Shown piece after piece: positions 39,480-48,949 of a stretch of 64,000 nt of DNA. The notes under the pieces were generated by a model. The model did not search any database. It saw only the letters and a list, made by a program, of their open reading frames with translations, and was not told the DNA's origin. Origin of the DNA: Clostridiales bacterium (GTDB lineage: Bacteria; Bacillota; Clostridia; Peptostreptococcales; Anaerovoracaceae); assembly GCA_009911365.1 (NCBI GenBank), contig QXXF01000007.1:1-64000 (forward strand), given 5' to 3'. Every line of letters begins with the position of its first letter. Position 1 is the stretch's first letter. Both the position numbers and the translations under genes were made by a program.

Positions 39480-39566
39480 GCCGGCGTGATGGAATTGGCA
39501 GACGTGCGGGACTCAAAATCCCGTGGTGGCAACACCGTATGGGTTCGACCCCCATCGCCGGCACCA
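39480..39566 (+). tRNA. tRNA-Leu (anticodon CAA)
   Basis: Class II tRNA, 87 nt with encoded CCA. Acceptor GCCGGCG/CGCCGGC, D-arm with GGAATTGGCAGAC, anticodon arm CGGGA-CTCAAAA-TCCCG giving CAA, long variable arm (TGGTGGCAACACCGT), T-arm TGGGTTCGACCCCCA. Decodes UUG. It differs from the tRNA whose tail forms attR. Confidence 0.97.
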
Positions 39567-39617
39567 TTTATATTTGGATAGCGTAAGAGAGTGAGTTTTT
39601 AAGGAGGCTTTAGTTTA

Positions 39618-40097
39618 ATGAATGGTAACATGTGGGCTACGTTATTGCCTTTAGTATTACTGTTACTGGTGATGTATTTTCTGCTCATCAGACCGCAGAA
39701 GAAAAGAGAAAAACAAGTCAATGAAATGAGAAGCAACGTCCGTGTGGGCGATGAAATCATAACCATCGGAGGAATCTGTGGGAAGGTCGTGAAGACAAAG
39801 GAAGAATCTTTAGTCATCCAGGTTGGTGCTGACAAGGTGAAATTTGAAGTCATGAGATGGTCTGTTTCCAAAGTAGTGGAAAGCGCGAAGCAGACAAAGA
39901 AAGTGAGCGTTCCAGCTCCTTCTGACGATGAAGAAGGCACATCAAAGAAAGCGATGCCAAAGAGATTAAAGAAAAAGGCTGACGTAGAGCAGGAAGAATC
40001 CGTGAAAGAGGAAGCCGTTGAAGCCAAAGCGGAAGAGTCGGCATCAGAAGCAGCGGAGGCTTCGACGGAAGAAGCACCTGCTGAAGAAACAAAATAA
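39618..40097 (+). CDS. yajC: Preprotein translocase subunit YajC
   Basis: 159 residues; N-terminal membrane helix (LPLVLLLLVMYFLLIRPQKK) and the YajC core (VRVGDEIITIGGICGKVV). An unusually long acidic Ala/Glu tail (about 110-159) follows. AAGGAGG precedes the ATG. Works with SecDF, encoded downstream. Ends at a clear terminator. Confidence 0.93.
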   Translation: MNGNMWATLLPLVLLLLVMYFLLIRPQKKREKQVNEMRSNVRVGDEIITIGGICGKVVKTKEESLVIQVGADKVKFEVMRWSVSKVVESAKQTKKVSVPAPSDDEEGTSKKAMPKRLKKKADVEQEESVKEEAVEAKAEESASEAAEASTEEAPAEETK

Positions 40098-40126
40098 TAA
40101 GTCTATTAGATTTAATCGTAGAATAG

Positions 40127-40164
40127 AGACACACTGTAGAAACGATTCATAGTGTGTCTTTTTT
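40127..40164 (+). terminator. Terminator after yajC
   Basis: AGACACACT pairs with AGTGTGTCT, followed by six T. Confidence 0.9.
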
Positions 40165-40273
40165 CGTGTTCAGGATTTTTCAAGAACCTCCAGCTCTTTC
40201 CCTATATCGCTTGTTCTTATTCCAGACTTCCGGAAATATATTGGTTACAAGGCAAAAAGGAGGTATTGAATCT

Positions 40274-40639
40274 ATGGAAAAAATCATGAGGATATGCAAA
40301 GGCTATATCATTAGTTTAGTGACGTTCGGCATCTTGACACTGGTAGGAGCTCTGTTGATGAAGGTCACTCCGTTTCCAGAGGAAGGAGGCTTCCAATTTA
40401 TTGTGGGAGCAATGACGATTTGCTGTATGTTTGTCAGTATGTACATGTCCAGTTATTTTCAAAAAGCGGGCTTGCTCATCGGGCTGGTTTCATCAGTCCT
40501 GATGTTAGTTCTGATTTTGCTGATCGTCAGCACTTGCTTCTTTTCATTTCTGAACTTGTCCATGCTTAGGCTGGCTTATCTGGTGCCCATTGGCGGAGGA
40601 CTGATCGGCGGCATCTGGGGCGCGAATATGAAAAAGTAG
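40274..40639 (+). CDS. TIGR04086-type membrane protein
   Basis: 121 residues; start after AAAGGAGGTATTGAATCT. Four hydrophobic segments (YIISLVTFGILTLVGALL, FIVGAMTICCMFVSMYM, GLVSSVLMLVLILLIVS, LAYLVPIGGGLIGGIWG). This small family sits between yajC and secD in many Clostridia; function unknown. Confidence 0.8.
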   Translation: MEKIMRICKGYIISLVTFGILTLVGALLMKVTPFPEEGGFQFIVGAMTICCMFVSMYMSSYFQKAGLLIGLVSSVLMLVLILLIVSTCFFSFLNLSMLRLAYLVPIGGGLIGGIWGANMKK

Positions 40640-40773
40640 CGGAAAAGCAGAAAAAGCAGGCGGTTTGCCCTTGTAGAAACACCAGAAAAGTAGTAAAATG
40701 TTATGAATATAGTTTAAATTGGCAAGTTTATTGTCAACTTTAAAAATATACATAAGAAAAAGTGGAGGACAAA

Positions 40774-43026
40774 ATGAATTACAGGCTTAAACGAGTGTTA
40801 GCGGTTTTGGTCATACTATTGATCGCATTTGGATGGTATGTGACGATTTTTGGATTGGGTTCCGTAATGGAACCTACGAAGGACAAAATCAAGCTGGGGC
40901 TTGATATCAAGGGCGGCGTTTACGTTGTCATGGAAGCCCAAACTGACCTGGAAGGGGAAGAATTGGCAGAATTGATGAACCAGACTCAGGCGGTCATTGA
41001 AGAACGTGTCAACCAAATGGGACTGGCCGAACCAGTTGTGACAGTAGAAGGTCAAAAGCGGATCCGTGTGGAACTGCCAGGCGCAGAAGACGCGGAGGCA
41101 GCCATCGAACAGATCGGGCAGACGGCTCAGCTCCAGTTCGCCTTAGCTGACGGCACGCCGGTCCTGGATGGCAGCAATGTGAAAGATGCGAACACTGGCA
41201 TGGCAGAAAAAGGCGGTTATGCGGTCCTTTTGCAGTTTGACAGTGATGGGGCAGATAAATTCACAAACGCCACTCAACAAGCTTACAGCGGCGCTATCAC
41301 TTCTGCGCACGTGGATCAAGGAGTTGCGAACAATGCGATCATGATCATGCTGGACAATCAGATCATTTCTGCGCCAGTCGTGGATAATGGCCCGATTTCC
41401 GGAGGCAGCTGTGAGATCTCAGGCAACTTTTCTCAGGAAGAAGCTAAAAATTTAGCGGCTCTTATCCGAGGCGGTGCGCTTCCTGTGGAACTAGTGGAAG
41501 TCACTTCCTCCGTCCAAACTGCGAAGATCGGCTACAACGCTCTGGAACAGAGCATTATCGCCGGGTTTATCGGTTTGGCGCTGATCTTTGTCATCATGCT
41601 GGTAGGCTATCGGATCATGGGACTGGCAGCGAACATCGGGCTTCTACTGTATGTAGTAATCATTTTGAACGTGATGGCCCTCATGGGCAGTGTCCTGACG
41701 CTTCCTGGCATCGCGGGTATCATCTTGTCCATCGGTATGGCGGTAGATGCCAATGTTGTTATTTTCTCCCGTATACGGGAAGAAATCATCGGAGGCAAGA
41801 GCATCCGAGTAGCAGTGCAGACTGGGTTCAAACGAGCGATGAGCACGGTCATTGATTCTCAAGTGACCACTTTCATCGCGGCCATCATCTTATATCAGGT
41901 GGGCACCAGCACGGTAAAAGGCTTTGCCTGGACATTGATGATCGGTATCCTGGCTAGCTTGCTGACAGCAGTGTTGATCACAAGGCTTTACATAAGCATT
42001 CTTTCTGAAAGCAAAGTATTTGCGAAAAAGGGCTTTTATGGGATCAAGAAGGACAATACTGCTACGTTCCAGATCAACAAGGAACTCCATTTTATCAAAC
42101 ATAGAAAGATCTTTTACAGTATTACTATCGCCATCATGGTGATCGGTCTGGTGTTTGGGATCGTGCGGGGCCTGAACTACGGTATCGATTTTACAGGCGG
42201 CACCATGCTTCAGGTGGATATGGGCAAACAGGTGGCAGTGGCTGACGTGGAGAAATCTATCAAAGCGTACAAGCTGCAGCCAGAAATCATTTATTCAGGC
42301 GCTGAGAACGAAGAAGTGGTTATCCGTACCATGAAAGCCTTGGATTCAGATCAGCGGGCGGAAGTGTTGGATAAGCTGCAGGCGGACTTTGGCTTTGCGG
42401 AAGAAGACATCGTCGCTCAGGAACTCTTTGGCCCATCAGTGGGAAAAGAATTGAGAAACAATGCTATCAAGGCCGTACTGCTGTCAGCCTTGTTCATGCT
42501 GATCTACATTCGGCTTCGGTTCTCAGAATGGAAATTTGGTGGAGCGGCGCTTCTGGGCGTGCTCAATGACGTGCTTCTGGTCATCGCTTTTTATGCGATA
42601 TTCAATGTACAGGTCAACAATCCGTTCATTGCCGGCATCTTGACAGTAGTCGGGTATTCCATCAATGATACCATCGTTGTGTTTGACCGAGTCCGTGAAA
42701 ACTTGAAATTCATGAAAAAGGGCAACACCGAAGAACTGCTGGACAAGAGCATTACTCAGACCCTAGGCAGATCTTTGATGACATCCTTCACCACTTTGGT
42801 AGTGATGATCCCAATGTTCGTCATGACAGGATCAGCCATTAGGGTGTTCGTTCTGCCATTGATGGTAGGCGTACTGGTAGGTGCGGCTTCCTCCATTACT
42901 ATCTGCAGCCCACTTTATTATGAGTTTTCACGCAGGAACAACCAGAGCAAATACTTGAAAGGCACAAAAAAGAAGAAAAAGAAACAGCCGGAAAGACGGG
43001 ATCCGAATCACGGCGCACAAGTGTAA
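40774..43026 (+). CDS. secDF: SecDF fusion, protein export membrane protein
   Basis: 750 residues; ATG after GGAGGACAAA (a GTG 12 bp earlier precedes the site and is not used). SecD half: KLGLDIKGGVYVVMEA near residue 45 and DANVVIFSRIREE; SecF half begins near 440 with YGIDFTGGTMLQVDMG and later GYSINDTIVVFDRVREN. About 12 membrane helices. Uses proton motive force to help late stages of Sec export. Lys-rich C terminus. Followed by relA. Confidence 0.95.
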   Translation: MNYRLKRVLAVLVILLIAFGWYVTIFGLGSVMEPTKDKIKLGLDIKGGVYVVMEAQTDLEGEELAELMNQTQAVIEERVNQMGLAEPVVTVEGQKRIRVELPGAEDAEAAIEQIGQTAQLQFALADGTPVLDGSNVKDANTGMAEKGGYAVLLQFDSDGADKFTNATQQAYSGAITSAHVDQGVANNAIMIMLDNQIISAPVVDNGPISGGSCEISGNFSQEEAKNLAALIRGGALPVELVEVTSSVQTAKIGYNALEQSIIAGFIGLALIFVIMLVGYRIMGLAANIGLLLYVVIILNVMALMGSVLTLPGIAGIILSIGMAVDANVVIFSRIREEIIGGKSIRVAVQTGFKRAMSTVIDSQVTTFIAAIILYQVGTSTVKGFAWTLMIGILASLLTAVLITRLYISILSESKVFAKKGFYGIKKDNTATFQINKELHFIKHRKIFYSITIAIMVIGLVFGIVRGLNYGIDFTGGTMLQVDMGKQVAVADVEKSIKAYKLQPEIIYSGAENEEVVIRTMKALDSDQRAEVLDKLQADFGFAEEDIVAQELFGPSVGKELRNNAIKAVLLSALFMLIYIRLRFSEWKFGGAALLGVLNDVLLVIAFYAIFNVQVNNPFIAGILTVVGYSINDTIVVFDRVRENLKFMKKGNTEELLDKSITQTLGRSLMTSFTTLVVMIPMFVMTGSAIRVFVLPLMVGVLVGAASSITICSPLYYEFSRRNNQSKYLKGTKKKKKKQPERRDPNHGAQV

Positions 43027-43046
43027 AGCGAGGAAAAGGACAGTAA

Positions 43047-45236
43047 ATGAAGAGCAGAGAAGAATTTTTACAAACCATTTCTGGCTACAACCCCAACTAT
43101 GATATGGAGCTGATTGGCCGGGCTTATGACAAGGCTAGTGAAATGCATGAAGGGCAATTGAGAAAATCCGGCGAACCTTATCTGATTCACCCTTTGGCAG
43201 TTGCGGAAATACTAGCTGATCTGGGGATGGACGAAGATACCATTGTGGCAGGACTTCTTCACGATGTAGTGGAAGACACACCGTATACGGCAGAGCAGCT
43301 CAAGGAAGAGTTCGGGGAAGAAGTAGAGCTGTTAGTGGACGGAGTCACAAAGCTGGGATTGATCAAATTCGAGAGTAAAGAGGAGCGGCAGGCGGAAAAC
43401 CTGCGGAAAATGTTCCTTGCCATGTCAAAGGACATTCGAGTGCTCATTGTAAAGCTGTCTGACCGACTTCATAATATGCGTACCATCAATTACATGACGG
43501 AACGCAAGATCATTGACAAATGTAAGGAGACCCTGGAAATCTATGCGCCTTTGGCTAGCAGGCTGGGGATCTACGCCATGAAGTTCGAGATGGAAGATAT
43601 CGCGTTGAAATGCCTGGACCCAGAAGCCTATTATTACTTGGTGGAAAAAGTCAGTGAAAAAAAAGAGCAGCGGGACGAAGCCATTCGCCAAGTGATCGAT
43701 GAAATCAAAGAGGCGCTGGAGGATCTTCATATCCATTATGATATCATGGGGCGCTCCAAACATTTTTACAGTATTTATAAGAAGATGAAATACCAGCATA
43801 AACAGCTGGATGAAATTTTCGACCTTACCGCAGTCCGTATTATTGTGGAAAACGTAAGGGACTGCTATGCGGTGCTGGGGATCGTTCATACTTTGTGGAC
43901 CCCCATTCCCGGAAGGTTCAAAGACTATATTGCCATGCCAAAGCCCAACATGTACCAGTCCCTTCATACCACGGTCATCGGTGACAAGGGGAATCCCTTT
44001 GAAATTCAGATCCGAACTTATGAGATGCATAAAATTGCGGAATACGGTATCGCAGCCCATTGGAAATACAAAGAAGGGATTGATCACGACAAGGAAGAGG
44101 TCAAGTTGGCTTGGCTGCGGCAGACGTTAGAATGGCAAAAGGACATGAATGACCCTAAGGAATTCATGGAAACATTGAAGGTGGACCTCTTTGCCAGCCA
44201 AGTATTCGTCTTTACGCCGCAGGGCGATGTGATCGAACTTCCGGCTGGCTCCACGCCGTTGGATTTCGCGTTCAAGATCCATTCGGCCATTGGCTGCAAA
44301 TGCGTAGGCGCAAAGGTCAACGGCAAGATGGTGACCATTGATCACACGCTGGAAAACGGGAACATCATTGAAATCGTCACATCACCTAACGCAGCGGGGC
44401 CTAGCATCGACTGGCTGAAAATCGTTAAAAGCAATACGGCCAGAAACAAGATCCGCCAGTGGCTAAAAAAAGAGAACAAATCAGATGCGGTGGACAAGGG
44501 CAAAGATACGATCGATAAATACGTGCGTAAAAAAGGCTATGATCCAAAAGACGTGCTGAAAAACATCTTTGTCAACCGTGCGGTTAAAGAATTAAACCTG
44601 CACAATCAGGAAGAGCTCTATAACCAGCTGAGCCACGGTGGTTCTTTTCAAAGCAAGGTGGCTACTCTGCTGTTTAAATATTTTAACGATGAGACACAGG
44701 CACGGCTGGAAAAGGAAGAAAAGGAGCTGGAAAACAAATCGCCAAGCGAGCGTAAGCAAAGGGAAGCGCAGCGGCGGCGGGAAAACGCGGGGATCACAGT
44801 AGAAGGAGTGGACAACCTGATGATCCGCATCGCTAGATGCTGTAACCCAGTTCCTGGAGATGACATTATCGGTTTCATCACCAAGGGAAGAGGAATCTCT
44901 GTTCACAGGACCGACTGTCCCAACATCACTTCCCTGCCAGAAGCGGAGAAAGCCAGATACATTCAGGTCCATTGGGATCAGGATAAATTGGATCAAGCTT
45001 ATACCGCGGACGTGAGCATCATTGCTCAAGATCGCAAGGGCCTGTTTTCAGCGCTTTCCAGAGTGTGCGAGGACATGGACGTGCATATCGATGGGGTGAA
45101 CGCCAAGAGCAGCAAGGACGAGACGGTCAACGTGACCTTGACCTTGTCCATTTCCAACAAAGCGCAGGTGGAAAAAGTGCTGCGTTCCCTGAAAAACGTT
45201 CCCGGCGTTTCAGACGTGTTCCGGGCAAAACCATAG
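43047..45236 (+). CDS. relA: Bifunctional (p)ppGpp synthetase/hydrolase
   Basis: 729 residues, usual length. HD hydrolase domain with HDVVEDT (about 72-78), synthetase domain with GRSKHFYSIYKKM and AMPKPNMYQSLHTTV, TGS domain (VFVFTPQGDVIELPAGSTPL), Cys-containing ZFD/RIS (IARCCNPVPGDDIIGFITKG) and C-terminal ACT. Runs the stringent response. Long Rel of the Gram-positive type, intact hydrolase motifs. Confidence 0.96.
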   Translation: MKSREEFLQTISGYNPNYDMELIGRAYDKASEMHEGQLRKSGEPYLIHPLAVAEILADLGMDEDTIVAGLLHDVVEDTPYTAEQLKEEFGEEVELLVDGVTKLGLIKFESKEERQAENLRKMFLAMSKDIRVLIVKLSDRLHNMRTINYMTERKIIDKCKETLEIYAPLASRLGIYAMKFEMEDIALKCLDPEAYYYLVEKVSEKKEQRDEAIRQVIDEIKEALEDLHIHYDIMGRSKHFYSIYKKMKYQHKQLDEIFDLTAVRIIVENVRDCYAVLGIVHTLWTPIPGRFKDYIAMPKPNMYQSLHTTVIGDKGNPFEIQIRTYEMHKIAEYGIAAHWKYKEGIDHDKEEVKLAWLRQTLEWQKDMNDPKEFMETLKVDLFASQVFVFTPQGDVIELPAGSTPLDFAFKIHSAIGCKCVGAKVNGKMVTIDHTLENGNIIEIVTSPNAAGPSIDWLKIVKSNTARNKIRQWLKKENKSDAVDKGKDTIDKYVRKKGYDPKDVLKNIFVNRAVKELNLHNQEELYNQLSHGGSFQSKVATLLFKYFNDETQARLEKEEKELENKSPSERKQREAQRRRENAGITVEGVDNLMIRIARCCNPVPGDDIIGFITKGRGISVHRTDCPNITSLPEAEKARYIQVHWDQDKLDQAYTADVSIIAQDRKGLFSALSRVCEDMDVHIDGVNAKSSKDETVNVTLTLSISNKAQVEKVLRSLKNVPGVSDVFRAKP

Positions 45237-45245
45237 GAGGAAGCA

Positions 45246-45695
45246 ATGCGAGCAGTTGTACAGAGAGTGACCCAAAGCCATGTGTCAGTGAACGGCAAGA
45301 TAACGGGGGCCATTGAACAAGGTCTGATGGTCTTGTTAGGCGTGGAGCAAGGCGACACGGAAAAAGATGCGGAATGTATCGCGAGCAAAGTAACAGGGCT
45401 GCGTGTATTTGAAGATGAACAGGAGAAAATGAACTTGTCCCTGATGGATGTGGGCGGACAGCTTTTGGCCGTTTCTCAGTTCACCTTGCTCGGGGACGTG
45501 AGAAAGGGCAAACGGCCCAGTTTTACAAAAGCCGCGGGACCAGAGGACGCAAATAGGCTGTATCAGCGTTTCATTGCCCTTGTCCGGCAGGAAGGCATCC
45601 ATGTGGAAGAAGGTGTGTTTCAAGCCCACATGGTGGTGGATATCCAAAACGACGGTCCAGTGACGATCTTGTTGGACAGCAAAAAAACATTCTAA
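45246..45695 (+). CDS. dtd: D-aminoacyl-tRNA deacylase
   Basis: 149 residues. Motifs [17 protein letters not shown] and [11 protein letters not shown] of DTD. Hydrolyses D-amino acids from mischarged tRNA. AGGAGG before the ATG; follows relA as in many Bacillota. Confidence 0.96.
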   Translation: MRAVVQRVTQSHVSVNGKITGAIEQGLMVLLGVEQGDTEKDAECIASKVTGLRVFEDEQEKMNLSLMDVGGQLLAVSQFTLLGDVRKGKRPSFTKAAGPEDANRLYQRFIALVRQEGIHVEEGVFQAHMVVDIQNDGPVTILLDSKKTF

Positions 45696-45708
45696 GGAGA
45701 AAAACTTT

Positions 45709-46332
45709 ATGAAAATCACGAACCTGCCCAGCGGCGAGCTGGCTGTAAACACATATCTGGTGGAAGATGAAACAACAAAAAAAGGCTTCATCGTGGACCC
45801 CGGCGGCTATAATCCGCAGCTGACCAAAATGATCCAGCAGGAAGGCCTTGACATTCAATATATCATCCTCACCCATGGACATAGTGACCATATTGGCGGC
45901 GTGGCACAACACAAGGAAGAACTGCCAGGCGTACAGGTGGTTGCGGATGCGGCAGAAGTGCCGATGCTGGCGGATCCTAGGATGAACATGAGCAGCATGA
46001 TGGGCGGGGCTGTCACAGTGACACCGGACATCACAGTAGGGGATGGAGACACGCTGACAGTGGGCAGCCTGGAACTGAAATTCCTTCATACTCCAGGGCA
46101 TTCACCAGGCGGCATGTGCGTCGCGGTGGGAAACACGGTATTCAGCGGCGATACCTTGTTCTGCGGCTCCATCGGCAGGACGGATTTCCCGGGCTGTTCC
46201 TTTGGGGACCTTTCTGACTCCATCAAGGAAAAGCTCTATGTGTTGCCAGATGACACTCAGGTGTTCCCAGGGCACATGGGACCTACGAACATTGGTTATG
46301 AAAAGGAGAACAATCCCTTTGTACGGCCTTAA
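45709..46332 (+). CDS. MBL-fold hydrolase, glyoxalase II-like
   Basis: 207 residues. Metal motif THGHSDHIGG (HxHxDH), HTPGHSPGG and FSGDTLF, FPGHMGPT. A small single-domain hydrolase of the YcbL/GloB group commonly found downstream of dtd. Substrate not known. Its stop overlaps hemZ by 14 bp. Confidence 0.9.
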   Translation: MKITNLPSGELAVNTYLVEDETTKKGFIVDPGGYNPQLTKMIQQEGLDIQYIILTHGHSDHIGGVAQHKEELPGVQVVADAAEVPMLADPRMNMSSMMGGAVTVTPDITVGDGDTLTVGSLELKFLHTPGHSPGGMCVAVGNTVFSGDTLFCGSIGRTDFPGCSFGDLSDSIKEKLYVLPDDTQVFPGHMGPTNIGYEKENNPFVRP

Positions 46333-47680
46333 ACTGCGATCTGTGGAAAACACCAATCCCTACGAAGAATTGGTTAAACTGTTTCTGCTGCCTTCACAGT
46401 ATCAGATCTTTACGGACCATGACGAGCCGGTGCCAGAAGGCACAGAAATTTTTTCTTACCAGGGAGACAAGGATCTGCTGAAACGGCAGCTTTACCATGC
46501 TCTGGTCCAACGGACGGGAAAGCACCCCAAATGGGGGATCCTGACCGGCATCCGTCCAGTGAAGCTAGCGAGAGACCTGTATGACAGGATGGGAAGCCTA
46601 GAAAAGGTCCGAGCTTACCTTGAGGAAACTTATCTTTTGGAAACAGGCAAGGCGCGGTTGATCTGTGACATCCATCAGTATCAGCGGCAGAATCTGGGAC
46701 AGCCAAAGGCGGATTCCGTAGGCGTTTACATTGGCATCCCTTTTTGCCCCACAAGGTGCCTTTACTGTTCCTTTACTTCCAATCAAAAAGGGCCAGAGGA
46801 GATCCAGCGGTACTTGTCTGCGCTTTTTCAGGAGATTCAGTTCGCAGGAGCGCAGATGAAAGAAAGCGGCTTGAAAACAGAATCCTTGTATATCGGAGGC
46901 GGGACCCCCACCACATTAACCGACCAGCAGCTGACGGATTTGCTCGCCCATGTGACACGTTCTTTTGATCTGTCCCAGCTAAAAGAATGCACTGTGGAAG
47001 CGGGAAGGCCAGATACCATCACGCCCGAAAAACTGGAAGTGCTGAAGGCGTTTGGAGTCGGGCGGATCAGCATCAATCCTCAGACCATGCATGACGTGAC
47101 TTTGGAACGCATCGGCCGCTCCCATACTGCGGAGCAGACCAGGCAGGCTTTTCAAATGGCTCATAAAGCGGAGATCCCAGTGATCAACGCTGATCTCATC
47201 GCTGGCCTTCCGGGAGAAGAGCCAGATGATTTTCAGGCTTCTTTGGATCAGGTGTTGGAGCTGGGCGCGAATAACGTTACAGTCCACACCTTGGCGGTCA
47301 AACGTTCCTCCAGATTAAAGGAACTAGACGAAAACTTTCATTATCGCCAGCCAGAGCAGACAGAGGAAATGCTGGAGCGGGCCGCGGATACCCTGCGGGG
47401 AAAGGGTTACGAGCCTTATTATCTGTATAGGCAAAAACATACAGCGGGCAGCACGGAAAACATAGGATACTGCAAAGATGACGCATTGGGCCTATACAAT
47501 GTCAGGATCATGGAGGAAGCTCAGAGCATTATTGCCCTGGGAGCGGGCGGCATCACAAAAGTTTATTATCCAGCGGAAAATAGACTGGAGCGAGTACCAA
47601 ACGTATCCAATTACGAAATCTATATAGAGCGCATTGAAGAAATGCTGGAACGAAAAAGAAGGAATTTATTCAGGAGGTAA
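46319..47680 (+). CDS. hemZ: Radical SAM coproporphyrinogen dehydrogenase-like HemZ
   Basis: 453 residues from a TTG start 10 bp after AAGGAG; the only ATG upstream in frame lies deep in the MBL gene. Radical SAM cluster CPTRCLYC (Cys-x3-Cys-x2-Cys) near residue 145, then ESLYIGGGTPTTL and the HemN-like VNADLIAGLPGEE. HemZ is a HemN relative; whether it makes haem or methylates/processes something else in this anaerobe is open. Confidence 0.9.
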   Translation: MYGLKLRSVENTNPYEELVKLFLLPSQYQIFTDHDEPVPEGTEIFSYQGDKDLLKRQLYHALVQRTGKHPKWGILTGIRPVKLARDLYDRMGSLEKVRAYLEETYLLETGKARLICDIHQYQRQNLGQPKADSVGVYIGIPFCPTRCLYCSFTSNQKGPEEIQRYLSALFQEIQFAGAQMKESGLKTESLYIGGGTPTTLTDQQLTDLLAHVTRSFDLSQLKECTVEAGRPDTITPEKLEVLKAFGVGRISINPQTMHDVTLERIGRSHTAEQTRQAFQMAHKAEIPVINADLIAGLPGEEPDDFQASLDQVLELGANNVTVHTLAVKRSSRLKELDENFHYRQPEQTEEMLERAADTLRGKGYEPYYLYRQKHTAGSTENIGYCKDDALGLYNVRIMEEAQSIIALGAGGITKVYYPAENRLERVPNVSNYEIYIERIEEMLERKRRNLFRR

Positions 47681-47686
47681 CAAATC

Positions 47687-48940
47687 ATGTTGACGAACGC
47701 GCCAAAAGGCACGAAAGACGTACTGCCCGCACAGGTGTACAAGTGGCACTTTGTGGAGCAGGCATTTGCGGAAATCTGCGCGAAATACGGGTTCCAAGAG
47801 ATCAGGACCCCGGTATTTGAACACACAGAGCTTTTTGCGAGAGGAGTGGGAGACACCACAGATATTGTCCAAAAGGAAATGTACACCTTCCAGGACTATG
47901 GAAAGCGAAGCATCACCTTAAAGCCGGAAGGCACATCTCCTGTGGCACGGGCATTTGTGGAACACAAAGCATATGCGGACGTGCAGCCTTCTAAATATTA
48001 TTACAATACGCCGTGCTTCCGTTATGAAAAGCCACAATCAGGCAGACTAAGGGCCTTCCACCAATTTGGGATCGAAGTATTTGGGACTAATGACATGATT
48101 GCGGACGCGGAGGTCATTTGTTTGGCTTATGATTTTCTTCAGAACCTGGGGATCAAAAATGTGGAATTGCAGATCAACAGCGTGGGCTGTCCAGAATGCA
48201 GACAAGCTCACAGAAAAGCGCTGCGGGACTTCCTGCGTCCAAAGTACGATGAACTATGTGACACTTGCAAGGATCGATACGAACGGAACCCGCTGCGGAT
48301 CATGGACTGCAAATCGGAGATCTGCCAGGAACTGGTAAAGGGAGCGCCTCTCATGATCGACTTCCTCTGTGATGACTGCCGCAAAGCCTTTGATGATCTA
48401 AAACAGAATCTAACCAGCATGGGCATTGCCTTCACCGTGAACCCAGGGATCGTCAGGGGCCTGGATTATTATACCAAGACCGCATTTGAATTTGTTACTA
48501 CTAGCATCGGTGCGCAGGGCACTGTCTGCGGCGGCGGCAGATACGACCACTTAATGGAAGAGTTGGGCGGACCTCCGATTCCAGGTGTAGGCTTTGGTTT
48601 GGGGATCGAGCGGCTCCTTTTGACCATGGAAGCCAATGGCATCCAGATCCCAGAGCCAGACGCAGTGGACGTGTTCATTGCGGTCATGGGAGACAAAGCA
48701 AAAGCCTTTGGTCTCAAACTGCTGCGTCAGTTGCGACAGGAAGGGCTGCGGGCGGAAATGGATTCCATGGCCAGGAATATCAAAGGCCAGTTCAAATATG
48801 CCAACAGGATTGGCGCGAAAAAGACAGTGGTCATTGGTGAAAATGAACTGGCGGAACAAAAGGTTGCCATCAAGGACATGGAAACTTCCACCCAGACACA
48901 AGTAGCAATGGATGATATGATCAAAGAATTGATAAAATAG
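47687..48940 (+). CDS. hisS: Histidyl-tRNA synthetase
   Basis: 417 residues, class II. Motif 2 region RYEKPQSGRLRAFHQFGIEV, histidine loops GLDYYTKTAFEF and GGGRYDHL, C-terminal anticodon-binding domain. CAGGAGGTAACAAATC before the ATG, 6 bp after hemZ. No T-box leader fits in the gap. Confidence 0.97.
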   Translation: MLTNAPKGTKDVLPAQVYKWHFVEQAFAEICAKYGFQEIRTPVFEHTELFARGVGDTTDIVQKEMYTFQDYGKRSITLKPEGTSPVARAFVEHKAYADVQPSKYYYNTPCFRYEKPQSGRLRAFHQFGIEVFGTNDMIADAEVICLAYDFLQNLGIKNVELQINSVGCPECRQAHRKALRDFLRPKYDELCDTCKDRYERNPLRIMDCKSEICQELVKGAPLMIDFLCDDCRKAFDDLKQNLTSMGIAFTVNPGIVRGLDYYTKTAFEFVTTSIGAQGTVCGGGRYDHLMEELGGPPIPGVGFGLGIERLLLTMEANGIQIPEPDAVDVFIAVMGDKAKAFGLKLLRQLRQEGLRAEMDSMARNIKGQFKYANRIGAKKTVVIGENELAEQKVAIKDMETSTQTQVAMDDMIKELIK

Positions 48941-48949
48941 GAGACAAGA

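Noticed and set aside
39599-40134. Minus-strand frames opposite yajC
   Set aside because: Ser/Leu-rich shadows of the acidic YajC tail; no sites.
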